Source of the DNA: Cellulomonas sp. WB94
Lineage (GTDB): Bacteria; Actinomycetota; Actinomycetes; Actinomycetales; Cellulomonadaceae
Assembly: GCF_003115775.1 (NCBI RefSeq)
Contig: NZ_QEES01000002.1
Coordinates: 2,046,001 to 2,110,000, forward strand
Length of the DNA: 64,000 bases
Direction: 5' to 3'
The notes under the pieces were generated by a model. The model saw only the letters and a program-made list of their open reading frames with translations, had not been told where the DNA came from and searched no databases. Within the stretch, counting starts at the first letter, position 1; each line of letters opens with the position of its first letter. Shown one piece after another: positions 1 to 8,823 of this stretch. The translations under genes were made by a program, and so were the position numbers.

Positions 1-3000
1 GTCCTGGGGGCGTGGCGTGCCTCGCCCGCCCGGCTGCGCGAGGACGCCAACACCGAGGAGGACCATGCTCGCGGGTACTACCGCGACCGGGTGCTCGTCG
101 AGCTGGCCCAGAACGCCGCGGACGCGGCCACCCGTGCCGGCGTGCCCGGACGGCTGCTGCTGAGGCTCGCGTCGACACCTGACGGCGAGGTGCTCATCGC
201 GGCCAACACCGGCGAACCCCTCGACGACGCGGGGGTCGCGTCCCTCGCGTCGATGCGTGCGTCGGCCAAGCGCGACGACGGACCAGCCACGCCCGGGATC
301 AGCACGCCCCACGGCCACGCCGGCCTGGGGGTCGTCGGACGGTTCGGGGTCGGGTTCGCGGCCGTGCGGGCAGTGGCGGACGAGGTGTCCGTGCTCTCGA
401 CGTCGGGCGGGGTGCGGTTCTCCCTCGCCGACACCCAGGAGATGCTCGCCCGGGCGTCCGAGGAGAGTCCCGCCCTGGCCGACGAGGTGCGCCGACGCGA
501 CGGTTCGCTGCCCGCGCTTCGCCTGCCGCTGCCTGCCGAGGGCACACCGCCGACGGGCTACGACACGGCCGTCGTCCTCGAGCTGCGCGACGAGGTCGCC
601 GCCGACGAGGTGCGGACGCTGCTCGCCCAAGTCGGTGACCCGATGCTGCTCGCACTGCCCGGTCTCGTGGAGATCGTGGTCGAGGACGACACGGCCGAGC
701 TCCCGGTCCGGCGCGTCGCGGACGTCGCCGAGCGCTGGCGCATCGCCTCCGCGCACGGCGAGCTCGACCTGGCGCTGCTCGCGGACCGACCCGTCGAGGA
801 GCGGGGTTCGCGCGCCTGGCGCGTGACCTGGGCCGTCCCGCGCGCCGCCGACGGCTCGGCCGGCCGGGCCGTGAGCCCCGACGACTACTGGTCGGCCGCG
901 TCCAACGACCCGGCGCACGCACCGCGGGCCTCCTGGCAACGCGTCGTGCACGCGCCGACCCCGACCGACGAGCCGTGCAGCGTGCCCGCCCTGCTCGTCG
1001 CGACCCTGCCGCTCGACCCGACGCGGCGGCACGTGGCCGCCGGCTCCCTCACCGACGCCGTCCTCGACCATGCGGCCCGCGTGTACGCACGGCTCGCCGT
1101 CTCGGTCGCGGTGGACGGCGGCGACCCGCTCGACCTCGTGCCCACGGGGCTGCCGGCCGGCGCGCTCGACGGTGCGCTGCGCGAGCGGATCGTGGAACGC
1201 CTCGCGTGCACCGCGCTCCTCGCCCCGGCCGCGCCGACCCCCGAGCGCGAGCCCGGTCGGGCGGACGCGGAGAACCCGGTCTTCCGCACCGGGACCGGCG
1301 CGTTCGACCCGGCGAACCCCCTGCCGGACGACGAGTCGGACGGAGCGGGTCGGATCGACGTGTCCGGCGCCGCGGAGATCGGCCAGGTCGACCCCGACTC
1401 GCTCGTCGAGCCGCGGCGCGCGGTCGCCGTCGTCGGGGCCATCGGACGCGATCCCGTGGCGGTCGGTGCCCTCGCTCTGCGCGCGTCGGGCCTCGTGCGG
1501 CTCGCGCCCGGGACCGAGGCGGCCGCGCGCACCCTCGGCGTCGAGCTGCGCGAGCTGGCCGACCTTGTCGAAGAGCTCCCCGCGATGCACTCCGGGCCGC
1601 CCGAGGAGTGGCGTGACCTGTACGCCGCGCTCGAGCCCGCGGCGACCGACGCGTCGGTGCGCGAGGCCCTGGGGTCGCTGCCCGTGCCGCTCGCAGACGG
1701 GCGGATGGTCCGGGGACCGCGCGGCCTGGTGCAGCTGCCCGCCGAGGATGTCGACGCCGCACAGAGTGACGCCGATGGGAGCGACTCCGATGGTCGCGCC
1801 ACCGATCGTGACGGCACCGAGCCCGGCCCGGACGCGTCGGCGGCCGGCGGCTGGACGGGCACCGGCGTCCTGGACGTCCTGGCGCGGTGGGGACTGCGTG
1901 TCGTGCACCCCGCGGCCCAGCACCCGCTGCTCACCCAGCTCGGTGCCGAGGAGGTCGACGCGGCCGGGCTCCTGCGGCACGCGGCCGTGCGCCAGGCGGT
2001 GCTCGACCAGGCCGACGACGACGACCTCGAGGTCGCGCGCGACGTGACCGAGGCGGTGCTCACGCTCGTCCGGCATGCCCTGGGGGAGCGGAACCGGGCG
2101 GGGGAGCGCACGCCGTGCGACGTCGTCGACCGCGACACCGCAGGGTGGCTCGGGCTGCTCACGCTCACCGCCGCCGACGGCGAACCGACCCCCGCGAACG
2201 GTCTCGTGCTCACCGGCTCGGTCGCGGCGCGGCTCCTCGACCCGCGGGTCCTCGCACCTGTCGAGATCGCGACGATCGAGCGCTGGGGTGCCGACGTTCT
2301 CGTCGCTGCGGGCGTCCGGGACGACCTCGTGGCCGTCCGCGTCACGGACGTGGTCGCGGACTCTGACCAGCTCGACGACGAGGGCAACGGGGCGAGTGCG
2401 ATCGCGGCGCAGTCGCTCGACGGCTGGCCGGAGTACGTGGCCGAGCTGTCCCGCGCGCTCGGGCGCGGCGCGTACGTGCCGGAGGTCGTCGCCGTCGCCG
2501 ACCTCGACGCGGTCGACGCGGACGCGTGGGCCGAGGTCCTCGACCGGCTCGCGAGCCAGCCGGCGCTCCGACGCGCCCTCCTCGACCCTGTCCGGGCGGA
2601 AGGTCAGAGCGGCCGCGAGGCGCCGTCGTACGCGGCCTGGTGGCTCCGTGCCCGCGCGGGGATCGGTCTCGACCACCCGTTCGCGACCGCCGAGGCCGAC
2701 GAGGCCGTGAGCCGCCTGCTGCCCGCCGCCCCCGAGTCGGTGCGCCCGCTCGACAGCCAGGTCCAGCGCGCGCTCGGCGGCGTGACGACCCTGACCTCGC
2801 TCGATGCGGCCGCCTGGGCGCGGGTGCTCGCGGGGCTCGGGCCTGCCGGGTCGCCCGTCGACCTCGCGCTCGCCACGGCGCTGTGGCGCGCATGGGCCGC
2901 GCTCGCGGCGGACGTGGATCGGGACGGCGGTGGGCCCGGGGACGACGTCGAGCTCGTGCCGGCGCTCGTCGACGAGCGTCGGGTCGTCGTCGTGCACGCC

Positions 3001-3471
3001 GACGACGCCGCGGTCGCGGACGCCCCGATGTGGCTCCAGCGCACGGACGTGGCGGCGCTCGTCCCCGCACCGCCGGCGATCGCGGCGGCTCTGGCCGCGC
3101 TGCTCGACGTGCCGCTCGCCTCGGAGCTCGCGGAGGGTGCGGTCGACGACAACGTGGACGGTCCGCGCGAGGCCGACCTCGTCCCGACACCCGAGGGGGT
3201 GCTCGCGCTGCTGCCCGACGCGCCGCTCACGTGGGTCGAGCACGAGACCCTGCACGTCGACGGGACGCCCGTCGACTGGTGGGTCGAGGGTGCCGGGGTG
3301 GACGCCGTCGTGCACGCGACACAGCTCGCCGGGCTGGCCCGCGGGCTCGCGCAGGCCGCCGGGCGCTGGGTGGACCGGCATGCGGTCGAGGTCGTCCTGT
3401 CCGAGCCTCAGCGTGCCGAGGACCTGGCCGTCGAGATGGCCCTCGACCCGGTGGCCGGGCAGGGGTCCTGA
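1..3471 (+). CDS. Sacsin-type N-terminal ATPase-like protein (5' truncated by window edge)
   Basis: The reading frame is open from base 1, so the gene starts upstream and 1156 residues are visible. A GHKL (Hsp90/sacsin-like) nucleotide-binding fold is indicated by the N-box ELAQNAADA at about visible residues 34-42 and the glycine-rich lid GHAGLGVVGRFGVGF at about 105-119. The remainder is a long acidic, Ala/Arg/Val-rich region with no motif I recognise. Actinobacteria commonly encode large proteins annotated as sacsin N-terminal ATPase-like; their cellular role is not established. It probably binds ATP, perhaps in a chaperone-like role (inference). It has no evident functional link to the flagellar island downstream. 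Confidence 0.75.
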   Translation, partial: VLGAWRASPARLREDANTEEDHARGYYRDRVLVELAQNAADAATRAGVPGRLLLRLASTPDGEVLIAANTGEPLDDAGVASLASMRASAKRDDGPATPGISTPHGHAGLGVVGRFGVGFAAVRAVADEVSVLSTSGGVRFSLADTQEMLARASEESPALADEVRRRDGSLPALRLPLPAEGTPPTGYDTAVVLELRDEVAADEVRTLLAQVGDPMLLALPGLVEIVVEDDTAELPVRRVADVAERWRIASAHGELDLALLADRPVEERGSRAWRVTWAVPRAADGSAGRAVSPDDYWSAASNDPAHAPRASWQRVVHAPTPTDEPCSVPALLVATLPLDPTRRHVAAGSLTDAVLDHAARVYARLAVSVAVDGGDPLDLVPTGLPAGALDGALRERIVERLACTALLAPAAPTPEREPGRADAENPVFRTGTGAFDPANPLPDDESDGAGRIDVSGAAEIGQVDPDSLVEPRRAVAVVGAIGRDPVAVGALALRASGLVRLAPGTEAAARTLGVELRELADLVEELPAMHSGPPEEWRDLYAALEPAATDASVREALGSLPVPLADGRMVRGPRGLVQLPAEDVDAAQSDADGSDSDGRATDRDGTEPGPDASAAGGWTGTGVLDVLARWGLRVVHPAAQHPLLTQLGAEEVDAAGLLRHAAVRQAVLDQADDDDLEVARDVTEAVLTLVRHALGERNRAGERTPCDVVDRDTAGWLGLLTLTAADGEPTPANGLVLTGSVAARLLDPRVLAPVEIATIERWGADVLVAAGVRDDLVAVRVTDVVADSDQLDDEGNGASAIAAQSLDGWPEYVAELSRALGRGAYVPEVVAVADLDAVDADAWAEVLDRLASQPALRRALLDPVRAEGQSGREAPSYAAWWLRARAGIGLDHPFATAEADEAVSRLLPAAPESVRPLDSQVQRALGGVTTLTSLDAAAWARVLAGLGPAGSPVDLALATALWRAWAALAADVDRDGGGPGDDVELVPALVDERRVVVVHADDAAVADAPMWLQRTDVAALVPAPPAIAAALAALLDVPLASELAEGAVDDNVDGPREADLVPTPEGVLALLPDAPLTWVEHETLHVDGTPVDWWVEGAGVDAVVHATQLAGLARGLAQAAGRWVDRHAVEVVLSEPQRAEDLAVEMALDPVAGQGS

Positions 3472-3503
3472 GCTGCTGCAGCTCCTGACGGCCTAGGTGG
3501 GCG

Positions 3504-3749
3504 TCAGCGCCAGCCGCGTCGGTGCACCATGCCGAGCCCGATGAACCCGAGCACCACGCCGGCCGCACACGTCCAGACGGCGGTCCCGGGGACCCGCCCG
3601 CCGAAGAACCACAAGATCCACACCAGCACGCCGACGACGGCCCACACCACGATGCCGAAGCGAACCAGCGGGCGCAGGCTGACGGCGAGCGGCTCGGGGG
3701 ACGGCTTGCACTGCTCCGGGTGGCGCAGGACGTCGATCAGTGAGGGCAC
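3504..3749 (-). CDS. DUF2530 small membrane protein
   Basis: An 81-residue protein with two hydrophobic segments, about residues 29-48 (rich in V, W, L) and 55-75 (AGVVLGFIGLGMV), ending in a basic tail HRRGWR. Length, two-helix layout and the N-terminal P-x-P-L-x-V segment fit the actinobacterial DUF2530 family of inner-membrane proteins of unknown function. It is convergent with the sacsin-type gene, with only about 30 bp between them. It sits at the edge of the flagellar island, but I see nothing that ties it to motility. Confidence 0.7.
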   Translation of the reverse strand: MPSLIDVLRHPEQCKPSPEPLAVSLRPLVRFGIVVWAVVGVLVWILWFFGGRVPGTAVWTCAAGVVLGFIGLGMVHRRGWR

Positions 3750-3820
3750 GCGGACAGGCTACGTGCTCGCTGCGGCGATGCAGGTCAGAACGGCATGGCG
3801 GAACGGCACGGCCGGACGGC

Positions 3821-5071
3821 TCAGTACCGTGAGCTGACCGAGAGCGACGACGCCGTGGCGAGCGCCTCAGGCACGGCGCTGAGGTACACGTGGGCGACGT
3901 CGTACGGTTCGTACCCCGTCGACCGGACGCCGTCGAGGTCGTTCTCCTCGTGCGCGAGCACAGCCGCCAGGACCGGCCCGTACGGGCCGCTCTGGTTGAG
4001 CAGGGCGTTCGCGACGTCGGTGGACACCCCGGTGCGGGCCACGAGCTCGGTGGGGGCGATGCCCAGCTGGGACGCGACCGAGGACAGCAGACCGACCGTG
4101 TAGCCGGCGTCCTCGCCGCTGATGCCCTTGCAGGCCAGCGCCCGGGTGAGGATCGCCCACAGGGCCCCGATGGACGTGGGCCGGGCGTCGATGAGCGAGG
4201 CCATCGCGAGCGCGGCGATCTGCTGCGGTCCGACCAGGACGACCGCCTGCTGGACCGAGTCGATCTCGCGGCGCAGCGCGTAGCTGCTCGAGTTGACCAG
4301 GTGCAGGACGCGCATCGCGAGCTCGGGGTCCGAGCTGACGACCCGGACCACGGCCGCCTGGTCGACGTGCGGCTGGCTGAGCAGCTGCATGAGCTCGAGG
4401 CACTGCAGCTCGCCCGCGCTGAACTCGCGGCCGCTGGGCGCAGTCTCGCGCTGGAACATCGGACCCTGGAGCAGGTCGGCGCCGAGCTGGCGGGCGAGGT
4501 GGATCCGGTCACGCGTGTCGGCGCGCTCGGCGATGACTGTGCCACCGGCGTCGTGCGCCCGGTCGATGAGGATCGCGATGTCGTCCGGCGTGCGCGAGAC
4601 GTCGACCTTGACGAGGTCCGTGAGCGGGAGGAGTGCGTCCTGCGGCCCGGTGCCCCGGTAGTTGGCGAGCGCGATCCGCAGGCCGCGGTCGCGCGCGGCG
4701 GACACGAGCCCGGTGGCGTCGTCGCGCTGCGCGAGCGCGGGCGGGATCTCGAGCACGATGCCGTGGGGGGAGTCCGGGGCCACGAGGTCGCCGGACAGCA
4801 GGCGGCTCGTGGCGCGCAGCAGGATCGGTCGGTCGCCCGCGAGCAGCGCGACGTCGAGCCGCGAGTACTCGATGTCGACGAGGTGCTCGACCTCGGGCTC
4901 AGGGAACATCCCGCCGACGCCGTCGAGGACGTTCACGCGGATCGCGTAGCCGTACACGCTGCGGTCGGGGTGCACGACCGGCTGCCGCAGGATCGCGATC
5001 TCGCTCGCGCGGGCTGAGGCGTTTCGGTCGTTCAGCAGGCTCATCAGCCAGCTCTCCCCGGGGTCGGTCAT
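3821..5071 (-). CDS. Degenerate EAL domain plus HDOD domain signalling protein
   Basis: A 416-residue cytoplasmic protein. The N-terminal half (about 25-200) has the fold pattern of an EAL c-di-GMP phosphodiesterase, but the metal-binding and catalytic signatures are absent: the ExLxR position reads YAIRV and the later acidic motif reads DLVKVDVS. The C-terminal half (about 210-400) is an HDOD domain, as in YuxH-type proteins (family knowledge). It is therefore probably a scaffold or sensor rather than an enzyme. It reads in the same direction as fliW but has its own FliA-type promoter 14 bp upstream of the start, which makes it a member of the motility regulon by inference. Confidence 0.8.
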   Translation of the reverse strand: MTDPGESWLMSLLNDRNASARASEIAILRQPVVHPDRSVYGYAIRVNVLDGVGGMFPEPEVEHLVDIEYSRLDVALLAGDRPILLRATSRLLSGDLVAPDSPHGIVLEIPPALAQRDDATGLVSAARDRGLRIALANYRGTGPQDALLPLTDLVKVDVSRTPDDIAILIDRAHDAGGTVIAERADTRDRIHLARQLGADLLQGPMFQRETAPSGREFSAGELQCLELMQLLSQPHVDQAAVVRVVSSDPELAMRVLHLVNSSSYALRREIDSVQQAVVLVGPQQIAALAMASLIDARPTSIGALWAILTRALACKGISGEDAGYTVGLLSSVASQLGIAPTELVARTGVSTDVANALLNQSGPYGPVLAAVLAHEENDLDGVRSTGYEPYDVAHVYLSAVPEALATASSLSVSSRY

Positions 5072-5085
5072 CGATGTCCCCCGGC

Positions 5086-5112
5086 CTATCGGTCGCGGTG
5101 TCCTGTCGTTGA
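5086..5112 (-). promoter_or_regulatory. FliA-type promoter of the EAL-HDOD gene
   Basis: Read on the minus strand: -35 TCAA (5109-5112), 15-base spacer, -10 ACCGATAG (5086-5093), just before the start at 5071. It matches the pattern shared by eight other sites in the window. Assignment to sigma-28 is by similarity to the GCCGATAA -10 of the family. Confidence 0.65.
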
Positions 5113-5164
5113 GCGATTGGCGGTGTGCTGGTCGCCCGGGTCAGCCGCGGGCGGTTCGCCCGGG

Positions 5165-5587
5165 TCAGCCCAGCGGTGCGCGCAGCGGCAGGTCGCCGTC
5201 GAGGACCGTCTGGACGGCCTGACCGGTCGCGGGGTCGAGCACGAGGGGAGCGAGCAGGTTGGCGGTCGGCGCGCTGCCATCCTCGCCGGGGCGGACGACG
5301 ACGAGCGTCGCGACCGAGCCCTCACCGACGCCGATGCTGTCGCGCACGTCGGAGCGGACGGTCGGCGCGTAGTCGGGGAAGAACGCGCCCGGAGTGACGA
5401 CGAAGAGCCGGATCGACTGCTCGTCCTCCGGGAGGCTGCGCAGCGCGTAGAGCACCCCGATGTCGTCGAGCGAGGTCAGCGAGAAGTCCGCGTGCCCCGG
5501 CAGGCCCGGCAGCGGGTCGACGAGGTGCAGCGCCCGCGGCAGGGCGGGCGTCGGGGTCGGCTCGGTCACGGCGGCTGCGGCGTTCAT
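5165..5587 (-). CDS. fliW: Flagellar assembly factor FliW
   Basis: A 140-residue acidic protein. The FliW core is recognisable: GLPGHADFSLTSLDD, then a segment around FVVTPGAFFPDYAP and VATLVVVRPG. FliW binds flagellin and, at a second site, binds and inactivates CsrA, so that flagellin mRNA is translated only when free flagellin is low (established in Bacillus and Campylobacter). Its start overlaps the flgL stop by 4 bases (ATGA), making it the last gene of flgN-flgK-flgL-fliW. Its partner csrA is 29 kb away at 34890, and the fliC leader carries CsrA-like sites. Confidence 0.92.
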   Translation of the reverse strand: MNAAAAVTEPTPTPALPRALHLVDPLPGLPGHADFSLTSLDDIGVLYALRSLPEDEQSIRLFVVTPGAFFPDYAPTVRSDVRDSIGVGEGSVATLVVVRPGEDGSAPTANLLAPLVLDPATGQAVQTVLDGDLPLRAPLG

Positions 5588-6489
5588 CTGAGGAAGTCCA
5601 GCAGAGTCGGCTGCAGAACCTTGGCTGCCGCGCCGAGGGCGCCCTGATAGGCGGTCTGCTGCGCCTGCAGCTGGAGGATCGTCTCGGCGAGGTCGATGTC
5701 CTCGATCCCGGACAGCTGGGCCTTGGTGGTCAGCTGTGTCGACTTGAGCTCGGTCTGCGCGGTGAGGACCTGGCCATGCCGGGCTCCGACGCCGGCGAGC
5801 TGCGTCAGCATCTTCTCCATGCGGGTGTCGATGGCACCGAGGGACGCGGTCGCATCGCCGCCCGCTCGGAGCGTCGTCGAGATGGTGTCAAGGAGCGCGA
5901 ACACCGAGGTGTCGCCGGCGGCGTCGTCCCCGAATGCCACCGCGCCGTCGGCGTCGACCCGGACGGTCGTCGTGGCGTTGATGCGGCGGTCGACGGTGCC
6001 GGCTGCGGTCCCGGTCCACGCGTACCGACCTGTCACAGCGTCCTTGGTGAACGCGGTGCCTGCATCGGAGGTCCCCGCGAACACGTTGCGGCCGAGAAAG
6101 GTCGTGTTGGCCTGCGCCAGGAGCGTGTCGCGCACTCCGTCGATCTCGGTAGCCAGAGCCTCGCGTGAGCTTGTGCCGAGGGCGCCGTTGCCACCCTGGA
6201 CAGTGAGGTCGCGAGCCCGTCGCAGGGCGGACAGGGACGACTGCAGCGCGGTGTCGACGGTGGTGAGCCACGAGCCGCCGTCGTCGGCGTTGCGCACGTA
6301 CTGCGTCTGCGTGCGGAGCTCGCCGCGCAGGCGCAGCACGTCGGACGCGGCGGCCGGGTCGTCGGACGGCACCGTGATCTTCTTGCCGCTCGACATCTTC
6401 GCCTGCATGCCCGCCATCGTGGACAGGTTGAGCTGCAGGTTGGCCAGGGTCGAGCGCTGGACCGTCTGCTGGGTCACTCGGCTGATCAC
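5584..6489 (-). CDS. flgL: Flagellar hook-associated protein 3 FlgL
   Basis: A 301-residue hook-filament junction protein, flagellin-like at both ends. The N-terminus has VTQQTVQRSTLANLQLNLSTM followed by the typical KMSSGKKI and PSDDPAAASDVLRLR segments. The C-terminus is DIDLAETILQLQAQQTAYQG and ends near LLDFLR, the D0/D1 coiled coil. FlgL joins FlgK to the filament and is exported by the flagellar type III apparatus. It follows flgK by 4 bp and overlaps fliW. Expression is probably from the FliA-type promoter ahead of flgN. Confidence 0.95.
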   Translation of the reverse strand: MISRVTQQTVQRSTLANLQLNLSTMAGMQAKMSSGKKITVPSDDPAAASDVLRLRGELRTQTQYVRNADDGGSWLTTVDTALQSSLSALRRARDLTVQGGNGALGTSSREALATEIDGVRDTLLAQANTTFLGRNVFAGTSDAGTAFTKDAVTGRYAWTGTAAGTVDRRINATTTVRVDADGAVAFGDDAAGDTSVFALLDTISTTLRAGGDATASLGAIDTRMEKMLTQLAGVGARHGQVLTAQTELKSTQLTTKAQLSGIEDIDLAETILQLQAQQTAYQGALGAAAKVLQPTLLDFLR

Positions 6490-6493
6490 GGTC

Positions 6494-7918
6494 TTACCTC
6501 CCCACGAGTCCGGTGCGGTTGATGAGTGTGTCGAGCATCGAGTCGATGGCGGTCAGCACCCGGGCCGACCCCTCGTACGCGCGCTGGTACGCGAGCATGT
6601 TCGTGCTCTCCTCGTCCACGTCCACGCTGGTCTGGGCGAGCTGTTGCGATGCGGCGCTCGCGCGGGAGGCCTCGGCGACGCTCGAACGTGAGGTCGCGCT
6701 CGCGGTGCGGACCCCGAGCTGGACGACGACGGCGCTCCAGGTGGCGTCTGGCCCGTCGGTCGCCAGGCCGAGAGCGGCGATCTTGTCCGCGACCGAACCG
6801 TCGAGCGCACCCTTCGTGGCGGCGGCGACGGCGATCTCGGTCGGGTCTGTGATCGCGACCGAGAGGCCGAGCGATGCGGGTTTCGTCGCGTCGATCGCGA
6901 AGAAGGCACCTCCGGGGGCGCCGCCGACCGTCGTTGCGGTGGCGTGCAGCGCGTTGACGCTCGTGGCGATCTTGGTGGCTAGCCCGTCGTACGACGCTGC
7001 CGCCTCGGTGAGGATCCCGCCGGCTCCACCCGACGGCGGTGCAAGGACGGACAGCAGACCGGCGACCCGCCCACCGTCGAGACCGACCGCGATGCCGGGC
7101 CGGCTCGCCCACTCGACCCCGACGGACTGGCCCGCGGTCGCTCCGGAGAACACCGTCGGGCCGGTGACGACGAGCAGCGTCGTGGTCGCCCCGCTGACGA
7201 GAGCGTTGCCCGCCACCAGGACATCGACGGTGCCGTTGTCCCGGACGCGGGCCGTAGCCCCGACGAGGCCGGAGAGCTGCGTGACGAGCTGGTCGCGCTG
7301 GTCCATGAGCTCGTTGGCGCTGCCGCCGGAGTTGGTGATCGCGAGGATGTTCGTGTTGAGGTCGGCGACGTTGGCGGCGATGGTGTTGACCTGGTCGACG
7401 AGCGCGACGGTCGTCGTGCGGGCCTGCGTCCACTGGGTGGCGGCCGCGTCGTAGAGAGTCGCGATGCGGTCGACCACGGCGTTCGCGGTCTCGAGGAGGA
7501 CGGCGCGCGCCGAGTCCTTGTTGGGCGTGTTCGCGACGTCCGAGAACGCGCCCCAGAGGTTGCTCAGCTGCGTCGACAGACCCGTCGTCGACGGTTCGCC
7601 GACGCCCTGCTCGAGGGTCGTGTATGCCGAGGCGCGGGCCGAGAGGTAGGCGGACCCTGCGGTCTCGCTGCGCACGCGGGCGTCGATGAACAGGTCACCG
7701 AGGCGCTCGATGCCGGTCACGCGCGTGCCCTGGCCGGGGCCGTTGTTCGTCGAGAACATCGACGAGACGCTCGCGGCGGGGAGTGACGAGATAGAGGCCC
7801 GCTGCCGCGTGTAACCGACGGTGTTCGCGTTGGCGATGTTCTGCCCGGACACCTCGAGCGCCTGGCGCTGCGCGATGAGCGAGCTCAGCGCGGTGCCGAG
7901 TCCGGAGAAGGTGCTCAT
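6494..7918 (-). CDS. flgK: Flagellar hook-associated protein 1 FlgK
   Basis: A 474-residue protein, shorter than the roughly 550 of enteric FlgK. The N-terminus MSTFSGLGTALSSLIAQRQ with SGQNIANANTVGYTRQR is the classical rod/hook-family signature. The C-terminus (SVDVDEESTNMLAYQRAYE, then LDTLINRTGLVGR) is the matching C-terminal helix. FlgK caps the hook and forms the first junction ring. It lies between flgN, its likely chaperone gene, and flgL. The reduced middle region suggests a smaller surface domain (inference). Confidence 0.95.
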   Translation of the reverse strand: MSTFSGLGTALSSLIAQRQALEVSGQNIANANTVGYTRQRASISSLPAASVSSMFSTNNGPGQGTRVTGIERLGDLFIDARVRSETAGSAYLSARASAYTTLEQGVGEPSTTGLSTQLSNLWGAFSDVANTPNKDSARAVLLETANAVVDRIATLYDAAATQWTQARTTTVALVDQVNTIAANVADLNTNILAITNSGGSANELMDQRDQLVTQLSGLVGATARVRDNGTVDVLVAGNALVSGATTTLLVVTGPTVFSGATAGQSVGVEWASRPGIAVGLDGGRVAGLLSVLAPPSGGAGGILTEAAASYDGLATKIATSVNALHATATTVGGAPGGAFFAIDATKPASLGLSVAITDPTEIAVAAATKGALDGSVADKIAALGLATDGPDATWSAVVVQLGVRTASATSRSSVAEASRASAASQQLAQTSVDVDEESTNMLAYQRAYEGSARVLTAIDSMLDTLINRTGLVGR

Positions 7919-7931
7919 GGAGGGTCCCCTC

Positions 7932-8414
7932 TCAGAAGGAGCGGTCGAGCAGCTGGGCGCTGCGGTCGGTCGGCGTCGTCAGGCCGTGGCCGTCGTAGGT
8001 GCGGACGTTGTCCTGCAAGCTGAGCAGCGTCTCCTGGGTGGCCCGGTGAGACATCGCGAGCAGCTCGCGGTTGCCGTCGGCGAGCTGGCTGATCTCGGTG
8101 GTGAGCGTGATGAAGGCGTCGCGGTGCGCGCGCAGCAGCTCGTTCCACGGCTCGGGGGCACGCTGGGACAGCTCGAGCAGGCTGGCTCCGGGCTCGACGC
8201 CGAACATCACGGCGACCGCCTCGGCCTCGGCGGACCGGCCCAGCTCTGCGCCGCGGATCTGCTCGAGGACGGCCTCGACCTCACGGGTCGCGTGGCCGAG
8301 CCAGCGCGTCTTCCCGGTGGTCAGGAGCAGCTGCTCCTCCTCGAGCTTGAACAGCAAGAGCTCGAGCAGGTTGCGCTCCTGCCACAGCACGTCGGCCAGG
8401 CGGCTCAAGGCCAT
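7932..8414 (-). CDS. flgN: FlgN-family flagellar export chaperone
   Basis: About 160 residues, predominantly helical (LADVLWQERNLLELLLFKLEEEQLL near the N-terminus, then long amphipathic helices). FlgN-family proteins bind the C-termini of FlgK and FlgL and deliver them to the export gate. The assignment rests on helical content, length and position directly before flgK. I chose the ATG at 8414 because a GGAG-rich ribosome site precedes it; a longer in-frame start at 8594 would lie upstream of the FliA-type promoter at 8470-8496. Confidence 0.8.
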   Translation of the reverse strand: MALSRLADVLWQERNLLELLLFKLEEEQLLLTTGKTRWLGHATREVEAVLEQIRGAELGRSAEAEAVAVMFGVEPGASLLELSQRAPEPWNELLRAHRDAFITLTTEISQLADGNRELLAMSHRATQETLLSLQDNVRTYDGHGLTTPTDRSAQLLDRSF

Positions 8415-8469
8415 CGCCGGGTCCTCTCCTTCAGGTCGTGCGGCACGGTCGTGCACCGGCACGTTCCCC

Positions 8470-8496
8470 CTATCGGCAGGTCCGTACGGCATGTGA
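8470..8496 (-). promoter_or_regulatory. FliA-type promoter of flgN-flgK-flgL-fliW
   Basis: On the minus strand: -35 TCAC (8493-8496), 15-base spacer, -10 GCCGATAG (8470-8477), about 55 bases before the flgN start. Same pattern as the other FliA-type sites listed here. Confidence 0.7.
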
Positions 8497-8665
8497 CCAG
8501 TCTTGGCAGGGTGAAACGGGCTCAGACTGGACAGTTGTCCAGATATAGCACGTCCTGCTTCGGGGGAAATGGCGCGCACACGGGCGATTCGCACCCCTTG
8601 TCGCGGAACCTACCGCGGCGTCCGGCCAGGTCAGACGGCCAATCGCGTCATCGGAGGAATTGCGG

Positions 8666-8683
8666 ATGTGATCTACATCACAT
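8666..8683. promoter_or_regulatory. CRP/GlxR-type binding site upstream of fliA
   Basis: The sequence ATGTGATCTACATCACAT contains the TGTGA-N6-TCACA dyad of the CRP/FNR superfamily and closely matches the classical CRP consensus core. It lies in the 409-bp divergent region between flgN and fliA, about 140 bp before the chosen fliA start. I do not see an unambiguous housekeeping promoter, so whether it activates or represses is unknown. The rest of the 8415-8823 interval holds the flgN promoter and no credible gene. Confidence 0.6.
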
Positions 8684-8823
8684 CTGATGTGGTGGCTTAC
8701 AACCGAACAGTGGTGGCATGGGCGATTCACAGGTCCGCATCGTCCGATTCTCAGTGTCGAAGCGGTTCGTGGCCCGCAATAGTGCTGCTCAAGCGGCGAG
8801 TCGGGGGGGACGACAGTACGGGG

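Noticed and set aside
885-2387. Long open frames on the opposite strand and in other frames of the sacsin, flagellar and chemotaxis genes
   Set aside because: They are Ser/Arg/Pro-rich shadow frames expected at this GC content and overlap genes with recognised domains.
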